Assembly (NCBI GenBank): GCA_963082875.1
Contig: OY720101.1
Location: 1,860,001 to 1,924,000, forward strand
Length of the DNA: 64,000 bases
Origin: Corella eumyota
Lineage: Eukaryota > Chordata > Ascidiacea > Phlebobranchia > Corellidae
Direction of reading: 5' to 3'
Shown one piece after another: positions 25,527 through 38,127 of the stretch. The notes under the pieces were generated by a model, which ran no database searches, was not told where the DNA came from, and saw only the letters and a list, made by a program, of their open reading frames with translations. Position numbers and translations under genes: made by a program. Position 1 is the stretch's first letter, and every line of letters starts with the position of its first letter.

Positions 25527-27739
25527 TATTTTTCAAAAATATTAATATTCATAAAAGTTATGTGCATATTACATAAAGATTGCCAAATCTTAAAATCCAA
25601 AATTAATTGCTTTATTAGATGCGCAATTGTCTAACTTAAATCCCAGATAAAGAAATTTGCAAAAAAAATTTAAAATAAAAAAGTTAGGACAAATTTTCGT
25701 TTTGGCCAGTTGGCCTTTAAGTGACCCGGTGAGGTCATATGCATATATAATTATAAGTTTAAACAAAATTTTTTTTTTTTTAATTTGAAATTCAATTTAC
25801 CAAAACAACTGCAGTAACGTTATGAACCTATTTTAAGAATATTTAAAAAAAATATTAATATTCATAAAAGTTATGTGCATATTACATAAAAATTGCCAAA
25901 TCTTAAAATCCAAAATTAATTGCTTTATTAGATGCTCACTTGTCTAACTTAAATCCCAGATAAAAAAATTTGCAAAAAAAAAATAAAATAAAAAAGTTAA
26001 GACAAATTTTTGTTTTGGCCAGTTGGCCTTTAAGTGACCCCGGTGAGGTCATGCATATATAATTATAAATTTATACAAAAATATTTTTTTTTTTAATTTG
26101 AAATTCAATTTACCAAAACAACTGCAGTAACGTTATGAACCTATTTTAAGAATATTTTTCAAAAATATTAATATTCATAAAAGTTATGTGCATATTACAT
26201 AAAAATTGCCAAATCTTAAAATCCAAAATTAATTGCTTTATTAGATGCGCACTTGTCTAACTTAAATCCCAGATAAAGAAATTTGCAAAAAAAATTTAAA
26301 ATAAAAAAGTTATGACAAATTTTTGTTTTGGCCAGTTGGCCTTTAAGTGACCCCGGTGAGGTCATATGCATATATAATTATAAGTTTATACAAAAATTTT
26401 TTTTTTTTAAATTTGAAATTCAATTTACCAAAACAACTGCAGTAACTTTATGAACCTATTTTAAGAATATTTTAAAAAAATATTAATATTCATAAAAGTT
26501 ATGTGCATATTACATAAAAATTGCCAAATCATAAAATCCAAAATTAATTGCTTTATTAGATGCGCACTTGTCTAAGTTAAATCCCAGATAAAGAAATTTG
26601 CAAAAAAAAATTAAAATAAAAAAGTTAGGACAAATTTTTGTTTTGGCCAGTTGGCCTTTAAGTGACCCCGGTGAGGTCATATGCATATATAATTATAAGT
26701 TTATACAAAAAAAAAATTTTTTAAATTTGAAATTCAATTTACCAAAACAACTGCAGTAACGTTATGAACCTATTTTAAGAATATTTTTCAAAAATATCAA
26801 TATTCATAAAAGTTATGTGCATATTACATAAAGATTGCCAAATCTTAAAATACAAAATTAATTGCTTTATTAGATGCGCAAATGTCTAACTTAAATTCCA
26901 GATAAAGAAATTTGCAAAAAAAATTTAAAATAAAAAAGTTAGGACAAATTTTTGTTTTGGCCAGTTGGCCTTTAAGTGACCCCGGTGAGGTCATATGCAT
27001 ATATAATTATAAGTTTATACAAAAAATTTTTTTTTTTAAATTTGAAATTTAATTTACCAAAACAACTGCAGTAACGTTATGAACCTATTTTAAAAATATT
27101 TTTCAAAAATATTAATATTCATAAAAGTTATGTGCATATTACATAAAGATTGCCAAATCTTAAAATCCAAAATTAATTGCTTTATTAGATGCTCACTTGT
27201 CTAACTTAAATCCCAGATAAAGAAATTTGCAAAAAAAATTTAAAATAAAAAAGTTAGGACAAATTTTTGTTTTGGCCAGTTGGCCTTTAAGTGACCCCGG
27301 TGAGGTCATATGCATATATAATTATAAATTTATACAATTTTTTTTTTTTTTTTAATTTGAAATTCAATTTACCAAAACAACTGCAGTAACGTTATGAACC
27401 TATTTTAAGAATATTTTAAAAAAATATTAATATTCATAAAAGTTATGTGCATATTACATAAAGATTGCCAAATCTTAAAATCCAAAATTAATTGCTTTAT
27501 TAGATGTGCACTTGTCTAACTTAAATCCCAGATAAAGAAATTTGCAAAAAAAATTTAAAATAAAAAAGTTAGGACAAATTTTTGTTTTGGCCAGTTGGCC
27601 TTTAAGTGACCCCGGTGAGGTCATATGCATATATAATTATAAATTTATACAAAAATATTTTTTTTTGAAATTTGAAATTCAATTTACCAAAACAACTGCA
27701 GTAACGTTATGAACCTATTTTAAGAATATTTTTCAAAAA

Positions 27740-30571
27740 TATCAATATTCATAAAAGTTATGTGCATATTACATAAAGATTGCCAAATCTTAAAATACAA
27801 AATTAATTGCTTTATTAGATGCGCAAATGTCTAACTTAAATTCCAGATAAAGAAATTTGCAAAAAAAATTTAAAATAAAAAAGTTAGGACAAATTTTTGT
27901 TTTGGCCAGTTGGCCTTTAAGTGACCCCGGTGAGGTCATATGCATATATAATTATAAGTTTATACAAAAAATTTTTTTTTTTAAATTTGAAATTTAATTT
28001 ACCAAAACAACTGCAGTAACGTTATGAACCTATTTTAAAAATATTTTTCAAAAATATTAATATTCATAAAAGTTATGTGCATATTACATAAAGATTGCCA
28101 AATCTTAAAATCCAAAATTAATTGCTTTATTAGATGCTCACTTGTCTAACTTAAATCCCAGATAAAGAAATTTGCAAAAAAAATTTAAAATAAAAAAGTT
28201 AGGACAAATTTTTGTTTTGGCCAGTTGGCCTTTAAGTGACCCCGGTGAGGTCATATGCATATATAATTATAAATTTATACAATTTTTTTTTTTTTTTTAA
28301 TTTGAAATTCAATTTACCAAAACAACTGCAGTAACGTTATGAACCTATTTTAAGAATATTTTAAAAAAATATTAATATTCATAAAAGTTATGTGCATATT
28401 ACATAAAGATTGCCAAATCTTAAAATCCAAAATTAATTGCTTTATTAGATGTGCACTTGTCTAACTTAAATCCCAGATAAAGAAATTTGCAAAAAAAATT
28501 TAAAATAAAAAAGTTAGGACAAATTTTTGTTTTGGCCAGTTGGCCTTTAAGTGACCCCGGTGAGGTCATATGCATATATAATTATAAATTTATACAAAAA
28601 TATTTTTTTTTGAAATTTGAAATTCAATTTACCAAAACAACTGCAGTAACGTTATGAACCTTTTTTAAGAATATTTTTCAAAAATATTAATATTCATAAA
28701 AGTTATGTGCATATTACATAAAGATTGCCAAATCTTAAAATCCAAAATTAATTGCTTTATTAGATGCTCACTTGTTTAACTTAAATCCCAGATAAAGAAA
28801 TTTGCAAAAAAAATTTAAAATAAAAAAGTTAGGACAAATTTTTGTTTTGGCCAGTTGGCCTTTAAGTGACCCCGGTGAGGTCATATGCATATATAATTAT
28901 AAGTTTATACAAAAAATTTTTTTTTTTAAATTTGAAATTTAATTTACCAAAACAACTGCAGTAACGTTATGAACCTATTTTAAAAATATTTTTCAAAAAT
29001 ATTAATATTCATAAAAGTTATGTGCATATTACATAAAGATTGCCAAATCTTAAAATCCAAAATTAATTGCTTTATTAGATGCTCACTTGTCTAACTTAAA
29101 TCCCAGATAAAGAAATTTGCAAAAAAAATTTAAAATAAAAAAGTTAGGACAAATTTTTGTTTTGGCCAGTTGGCCTTTAAGTGACCCCGGTGAGGTCATA
29201 TGCATATATAATTATAAGTTTATACAATTTTTTTTTTTTTTTTAATTTGAAATTCAATTTACCAAAACAACTGCAGTAACGTTATGAACCTATTTTAAGA
29301 ATATTTTAAAAAAATATTAATATTCATAAAAGTTATGTGCATATTACATAAAGATTGCCAAATCTTAAAATCCAAAATTAATTGCTTTATTAGATGTGCA
29401 CTTGTCTAACTTAAATCCCAGATAAAGAAATTTGCAAAAAAAATTTAAAATAAAAAAGTTAGGACAAATTTTTGTTTTGGCCAGTTGGCCTTTAAGTGAC
29501 CCCGGTGAGGTCATATGCATATATAATTATAAATTTATACAAAAATATTTTTTTTTGAAATTTGAAATTCAATTTACCAAAACAACTGCAGTAACGTTAT
29601 GAACCTTTTTTAAGAATATTTTTCAAAAATATTAATATTCATAAAAGTTATGTGCATATTACATAAAGATTGCCAAATCTTAAAATCCAAAATTAATTGC
29701 TTTATTAGATGCTCACTTGTTTAACTTAAATCCCAGATAAAGAAATTTGCAAAAAAAATTTAAAATAAAAAAGTTAGGACAAATTTTTGTTCTGGCCAGT
29801 TGGCCTTTAAGTGACCCCGGTGAGGTCATATGCATATATAATTATAAGTTTATACAATTTTTTTTTTTTTTTTAATTTGAAATTCAATTCACCAAAACAA
29901 CTGCAGTAACGTTATGAACCTATTTTAAGAATATTTTTAAAAAATATTAATATTCATAAAAGTTATGTGCATATTACATAAAGATTGCCAAATCTTAAAA
30001 TCCAAAATTAATTGCTTTTTTAGATGCGCACTTGTCTAACTTAAATCCCAGATAAAGAAATTTGCAAAAAAAATTTAAAATAAAAAAGTTAGGACAAATT
30101 TTTGTTTTGGCCAGTTGCCTTTAAGTGACCCCGGTGAGGTCATATGCATATATAATTATAAGTTTATACAAAAAATTTTTTTTTTTAAATTTGAAATTCA
30201 ATTTACCAAAACAACTGCAGTAACTTTATGAACCTATTTTAAGAATATTTTTAAAAAATATTAATATTCATAAAAGTTATGTGCATATTACATAAAAATT
30301 GCCAAATCTTAAAATCCAAAATTAATTGCTTTATTAGATGCGCACTTGTCTAAGTTAAATCCCAGATAAAGAAATTTGCAAAAAAAAATTAAAATAAAAA
30401 AGTTAGGACAAATTTTTGTTTTGGCCAGTTGGCTTTTAAGTGACCCCGGTGAGGTCATATGCATATATAATTATAAGTTTATACAAAAAAAAAATTTTTT
30501 GAAATTTGAAATTTAATTTACCAAAACAACTGCAGTAACGTTATGAACCTATTTTAAAAATATTTTTCAAA
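27740..30571 (+). repeat. Satellite higher-order block, nine monomers, copy 1
   Basis: Variant order by the marker after TTAGATG: GCGCAAATG, GCTC, GTGC, GCTCACTTGTTT, GCTC, GTGC, GCTCACTTGTTT (with TTCTGGCC), GCGC with GCTTTTTTAG, GCGC with CTAAGTT. The same nine recur at 31204 with the same private changes. Confidence 0.8.
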
Positions 30572-31203
30572 AATATTAATATTCATAAAAGTTATGTGCA
30601 TATTACATAAAGATTGCCAAATCTTAAAATCCAAAATTAATTGCTTTATTAGATGCGCAAATGTCTAACTTAAATTCCAGATAAAGAAATTTGCAAAAAA
30701 AATTTAAAATAAAAAAGTTAGGACAAATTTTTGTTTTGGCCAGTTGGCCTTTAAGTGACCCCGGTGAGGTCATATGCATATATAATTATAAGTTTATACA
30801 AAAAATTTTTTTTTTTAAATTTGAAATTTAATTTACCAAAACAACTGCAGTAACGTTATGAACCTATTTTAAAAATATTTTTCAAAAATATTAATATTCA
30901 TAAAAGTTATGTGCATATTACATAAAGATTGCCAAATCTTAAAATCCAAAATTAATTGCTTTATTAGATGCTCACTTGTCTAACTTAAATCCCAGATAAA
31001 GAAATTTGCAAAAAAAATTTAAAATAAAAAAGTTAGGACAAATTTTTGTTTTGGCCAGTTGGCCTTTAAGTGACCCCGGTGAGGTCATATGCATATATAA
31101 TTATAAATTTATACAATTTTTTTTTTTTTTTTAATTTGAAATTCAATTTACCAAAACAACTGCAGTAACGTTATGAACCTATTTTAAGAATATTTTTCAA
31201 AAA

Positions 31204-34036
31204 TATCAATATTCATAAAAGTTATGTGCATATTACATAAAGATTGCCAAATCTTAAAATACAAAATTAATTGCTTTATTAGATGCGCAAATGTCTAACT
31301 TAAATTCCAGATAAAGAAATTTGCAAAAAAAATTTAAAATAAAAAAGTTAGGACAAATTTTTGTTTTGGCCAGTTGGCCTTTAAGTGACCCCGGTGAGGT
31401 CATATGCATATATAATTATAAGTTTATACAAAAAATTTTTTTTTTTAAATTTGAAATTTAATTTACCAAAACAACTGCAGTAACGTTATGAACCTATTTT
31501 AAGAATATTTTTCAAAAATATCAATATTCATAAAAGTTATGTGCATATTACATAAAGATTGCCAAATCTTAAAATCCAAAATTAATTGCTTTATTAGATG
31601 CTCACTTGTCTAACTTAAATCCCAGATAAAGAAATTTGCAAAAAAAATTTAAAATAAAAAAGTTAGGACAAATTTTTGTTTTGGCCAGTTGGCCTTTAAG
31701 TGACCCCGGTGAGGTCATATGCATATATAATTATAAATTTATACAATTTTTTTTTTTTTTTAATTTGAAATTCAATTTACCAAAACAACTGCAGTAACGT
31801 TATGAACCTATTTTAAGAATATTTTTAAAAAATATTAATATTCATAAAAGTTATGTGCATATTACATAAAGATTGCCAAATCTTAAAATCCAAAATTAAT
31901 TGCTTTATTAGATGTGCACTTGTCTAACTTAAATCCCAGATAAAGAAATTTGCAAAAAAAATTTAAAATAAAAAAGTTAGGACAAATTTTTGTTTTGGCC
32001 AGTTGGCCTTTAAGTGACCCCGGTGAGGTCATATGCATATATAATTATAAATTTATACAAAAATATTTTTTTTTGAAATTTGAAATTCAATTTACCAAAA
32101 CAACTGCAGTAACGTTATGAACCTTTTTTAAGAATATTTTTCAAAAATATTAATATTCATAAAAGTTATGTGCATATTACATAAAGATTGCCAAATCTTA
32201 AAATCCAAAATTAATTGCTTTATTAGATGCTCACTTGTTTAACTTAAATCCCAGATAAAGAAATTTGCAAAAAAAATTTAAAATAAAAAAGTTAGGACAA
32301 ATTTTTGTTTTGGCCAGTTGGCCTTTAAGTGACCCCGGTGAGGTCATATGCATATATAATTATAAGTTTATACAAAAAATTTTTTTTTTTAAATTTGAAA
32401 TTTAATTTACCAAAACAACTGCAGTAACGTTATGAACCTATTTTAAAAATATTTTTCAAAAATATTAATATTCATAAAAGTTATGTGCATATTACATAAA
32501 GATTGCCAAATCTTAAAATCCAAAATTAATTGCTTTATTAGATGCTCACTTGTCTAACTTAAATCCCAGATAAAGAAATTTGCAAAAAAAATTTAAAATA
32601 AAAAAGTTAGGACAAATTTTTGTTTTGGCCAGTTGGCCTTTAAGTGACCCCGGTGAGGTCATATGCATATATAATTATAAGTTTATACAATTTTTTTTTT
32701 TTTTTTAATTTGAAATTCAATTTACCAAAACAACTGCAGTAACGTTATGAACCTATTTTAAGAATATTTTTAAAAAATATTAATATTCATAAAAGTTATG
32801 TGCATATTACATAAAGATTGCCAAATCTTAAAATCCAAAATTAATTGCTTTATTAGATGTGCACTTGTCTAACTTAAATCCCAGATAAAGAAATTTGCAA
32901 AAAAAATTTAAAATAAAAAAGTTAGGACAAATTTTTGTTTTGGCCAGTTGGCCTTTAAGTGACCCCGGTGAGGTCATATGCATATATAATTATAAATTTA
33001 TACAAAAATATTTTTTTTTGAAATTTGAAATTCAATTTACCAAAACAACTGCAGTAACGTTATGAACCTTTTTTAAGAATATTTTTCAAAAATATTAATA
33101 TTCATAAAAGTTATGTGCATATTACATAAAGATTGCCAAATCTTAAAATCCAAAATTAATTGCTTTATTAGATGCTCACTTGTTTAACTTAAATCCCAGA
33201 TAAAGAAATTTGCAAAAAAAATTTAAAATAAAAAAGTTAGGACAAATTTTTGTTCTGGCCAGTTGGCCTTTAAGTGACCCCGGTGAGGTCATATGCATAT
33301 ATAATTATAAGTTTATACAATTTTTTTTTTTTTTTTAATTTGAAATTCAATTCACCAAAACAACTGCAGTAACGTTATGAACCTATTTTAAGAATATTTT
33401 TAAAAAATATTAATATTCATAAAAGTTATGTGCATATTACATAAAGATTGCCAAATCTTAAAATCCAAAATTAATTGCTTTTTTAGATGCGCACTTGTCT
33501 AACTTAAATCCCAGATAAAGAAATTTGCAAAAAAAATTTAAAATAAAAAAGTTAGGACAAATTTTTGTTTTGGCCAGTTGCCTTTAAGTGACCCCGGTGA
33601 GGTCATATGCATATATAATTATAAGTTTATACAAAAAATTTTTTTTTTTAAATTTGAAATTCAATTTACCAAAACAACTGCAGTAACTTTATGAACCTAT
33701 TTTAAGAATATTTTTAAAAAATATTAATATTCATAAAAGTTATGTGCATATTACATAAAAATTGCCAAATCTTAAAATCCAAAATTAATTGCTTTATTAG
33801 ATGCGCACTTGTCTAAGTTAAATCCCAGATAAAGAAATTTGCAAAAAAAAATTAAAATAAAAAAGTTAGGACAAATTTTTGTTTTGGCCAGTTGGCTTTT
33901 AAGTGACCCCGGTGAGGTCATATGCATATATAATTATAAGTTTATACAAAAAAAATTTTTTTTGAAATTTGAAATTTAATTTACCAAAACAACTGCAGTA
34001 ACGTTATGAACCTATTTTAAAAATATTTTTCAAAAA
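31204..34036 (+). repeat. Satellite higher-order block, nine monomers, copy 2
   Basis: It repeats the order and the private variants of the block at 27740 (for example TTCTGGCC, GCTTTTTTAG and the one-unit contraction CCAGTTGCCTTT), offset by about 3,464 bp or 11 monomers. Confidence 0.8.
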
Positions 34037-37000
34037 TATTAATATTCATAAAAGTTATGTGCATATTACATAAAGATTGCCAAATCTTAAAATCCAAAAT
34101 TAATTGCTTTATTAGATGCTCACTTGTCTAACTTAAATCCCAGATAAAGAAATTTGCAAAAAAAATTTAAAATAAAAAAGTTAGGACAAATTTTTGTTTT
34201 GGCCAGTTGGCCTTTAAGTGACCCCGGTGAGGTCATATGCATATATAATTATAAGTTTATACAATTTTTTTTTTTTTTTTAATTTGAAATTCAATTTACC
34301 AAAACAACTGCAGTAACGTTATGAACCTATTTTAAGAATATTTTAAAAAAATATTAATATTCATAAAAGTTATGTGCATATTACATAAAGATTGCCAAAT
34401 CTTAAAATCCAAAATTAATTGCTTTATTAGATGTGCACTTGTCTAACTTAAATCCCAGATAAAGAAATTTGCAAAAAAAATTTAAAATAAAAAAGTTAGG
34501 ACAAATTTTTGTTTTGGCCAGTTGGCCTTTAAGTGACCCCGGTGAGGTCATATGCATATATAATTATAAGTTTATACAATTTTTTTTTTTTTTTTAATTT
34601 GAAATTCAATTCACCAAAACAACTGCAGTAACGTTATGAACCTATTTTAAGAATATTTTTAAAAAATATTAATATTCATAAAAGTTATGTGCATATTACA
34701 TAAAGATTGCCAAATCTTAAAATCCAAAATTAATTGCTTTTTTAGATGCGCACTTGTCTAACTTAAATCCCAGATAAAGAAATTTGCAAAAAAAATTTAA
34801 AATAAAAAAGTTAGGACAAATTTTTGTTTTGGCCAGTTGCCTTTAAGTGACCCCGGTGAGGTCATATGCATATATAATTATAAGTTTATACAAAAAATTT
34901 TTTTTTTTAAATTTGAAATTCAATTTACCAAAACAACTGCAGTAACTTTATGAACCTATTTTAAGAATATTTTTAAAAAATATTAATATTCATAAAAGTT
35001 ATGTGCATATTACATAAAAATTGCCAAATCTTAAAATCCAAAATTAATTGCTTTATTAGATGCGCACTTGTCTAAGTTAAATCCCAAATAAAGAAATTTG
35101 CAAAAAAAAATTAAAATAAAAAAGTTAGGACAAATTTTTGTTTTGGCCAGTTGGCTTTTAAGTGACCCCGGTGAGGTCATATGCATATATAATTATAAGT
35201 TTATACAATTTTTTTTTTTTTTTTAATTTGAAATTCAATTCACCAAAACAACTGCAGTAACGTTATGAACCTATTTTAAGAATATTTTTAAAAAATATTA
35301 ATATTCATAAAAGTTATGTGCATATTACATAAAGATTGCCAAATCTTAAAATCCAAAATTAATTGCTTTTTTAGATGCGCACTTGTCTAACTTAAATCCC
35401 AGATAAAGAAATTTGCAAAAAAAATTTAAAATAAAAAAGTTAGGACAAATTTTTGTTTTGGCCAGTTGCCTTTAAGTGACTCCGGTGAGGTCATATGCAT
35501 ATATAATTATAAGTTTATACAAAAAATTTTTTTTTTTAAATTTGAAATTCAATTTACCAAAACAACTGCAGTAACTTTATGAACCTATTTTAAGAATATT
35601 TTTCAAAAATATTAATATTCATAAAAGTTATGTGCATATTACATAAAAATTGCCAAATCTTAAAATCCAAAATTAATTGCTTTATTAGATGCGCACTTGT
35701 CTAAGTTAAATCCCAGATAAAGAAATTTGCAAAAAAAAATTAAAATAAAAAAGTTAGGACAAATTTTTGTTTTGGCCAGTTGGCTTTTAAGTGACCCCGG
35801 TGAGGTCATATGCATATATAATTATAAGTTTATACAAAAAAAATTTTTTTTGAAATTTGAAATTTAATTTACCAAAACAACTGCAGTAACGTTATGAACC
35901 TATTTTAAAAATATTTTTCAAAAATATTAATATTCATAAAAGTTATGTGCATATTACATAAAGATTGCCAAATCTTAAAATCCAAAATTAATTGCTTTAT
36001 TAGATGCTCACTTGTCTAACTTAAATCCCAGATAAAGAAATTTGCAAAAAAAATTTAAAATAAAAAAGTTAGGACAAATTTTTGTTTTGGCCAGTTGGCC
36101 TTTAAGTGACCCCGGTGAGGTCATATGCATATATAATTATAAGTTTATACAATTTTTTTTTTTTTTTTAATTTGAAATTCAATTTACCAAAACAACTGCA
36201 GTAACGTTATGAACCTATTTTAAGAATATTTTAAAAAAATATTAATATTCATAAAAGTTATGTGCATTTTACATAAAGATTGCCAAATCTTAAAATCCAA
36301 AATTAATTGCTTTATTAGATGTGCACTTGTCTAACTTAAATCCCAGATAAAGAAATTTGCAAAAAAAATTTAAAATAAAAAAGTTAGGACAAATTTTTGT
36401 TTTGGCCAGTTGGCCTTTAAGTGACCCCGGTGAGGTCATATGCATATATAATTATAAGTTTATACAATTTTTTTTTTTTTTTTAATTTGAAATTCAATTC
36501 ACCAAAACAACTGCAGTAACGTTATGAACCTATTTTAAGAATATTTTTAAAAAATATTAATATTCATAAAAGTTATGTGCATATTACATAAAGATTGCCA
36601 AATCTTAAAATCCAAAATTAATTGCTTTTTTAGATGCGCACTTGTCTAACTTAAATCCCAGATAAAGAAATTTGCAAAAAAAATTTAAAATAAAAAAGTT
36701 AGGACAAATTTTTGTTTTGGCCAGTTGCCTTTAAGTGACCCCGGTGAGGTCATATGCATATATAATTATAAGTTTATACAAAAAATTTTTTTTTTTAAAT
36801 TTGAAATTCAATTTACCAAAACAACTGCAGTAACTTTATGAACCTATTTTAAGAATATTTTTAAAAAATATTAATATTCATAAAAGTTATGTGCATATTA
36901 CATAAAGATTGCCAAATCTTAAAATCCAAAATTAATTGCTTTATTAGATGCTCACTTGTCTAACTTAAATCCCAGATAAAGAAATTTGCAAAAAAAATTT

Positions 37001-38127
37001 AAAATAAAAAAGTTAGGACAAATTTTTGTTTTGGCCAGTTGGCCTTTAAGTGACCCCGGTGAGGTCATATGCATATATAATTATAAGTTTATACAATTTT
37101 TTTTTTTTTTTTAATTTGAAATTCAATTTACCAAAACAACTGCAGTAACGTTATGAACCTATTTTAAGAATATTTTAAAAAAATATTAATATTCATAAAA
37201 GTTATGTGCATATTACATAAAGATTGCCAAATCTTAAAATCCAAAATTAATTGCTTTATTAGATGTGCACTTGTCTAACTTAAATCCCAGATAAAGAAAT
37301 TTGCAAAAAAAATTTAAAATAAAAAAGTTAGGACAAATTTTTGTTTTGGCCAGTTGGCCTTTAAGTGACCCCGGTGAGGTCATATGCATATATAATTATA
37401 AGTTTATACAAAAAAAAAAATTTTTAAATTTGAAATTCAATTTACCAAAACAACTGCAGTAACGTTATGAACCTATTTTAAGAATATTTTTCAAAAATAT
37501 CAATATTCATAAAAGTTATGTGCATATTACATAAAGATTGCCAAATCTTAAAATACAAAATTAATTGCTTTATTAGATGCGCAAATGTCTAACTTAAATT
37601 CCAGATAAAGAAATTTGCAAAAAAAATTTAAAATAAAAAAGTTAGGACAAATTTTTGTTTTGGCCAGTTGGCCTTTAAGTGACCCCGGTGAGGTCATATG
37701 CATATATAATTATAAGTTTATACAAAAATTTTTTTTTTTTAAATTTGAAATTTAATTTACCAAAACAACTGCAGTAACGTTATGAACCTATTTTAAAAAT
37801 ATTTTTCAAAAATATTAATATTCATAAAAGTTATGTGCATATTACATAAAGATTGCCAAATCTTAAAATCCAAAATTAATTGCTTTATTAGATGCTCACT
37901 TGTCTAACTTAAATCCCAGATAAAGAAATTTGCAAAAAAAATTTAAAATAAAAAAGTTAGGACAAATTTTTGTTTTGGCCAGTTGGCCTTTAAGTGACCC
38001 CGGTGAGGTCATATGCATATATAATTATAAGTTTATACAATTTTTTTTTTTTTTTTAATTTGAAATTCAATTTACCAAAACAACTGCAGTAACGTTATGA
38101 ACCTATTTTAAGAATATTTTAAAAAAA

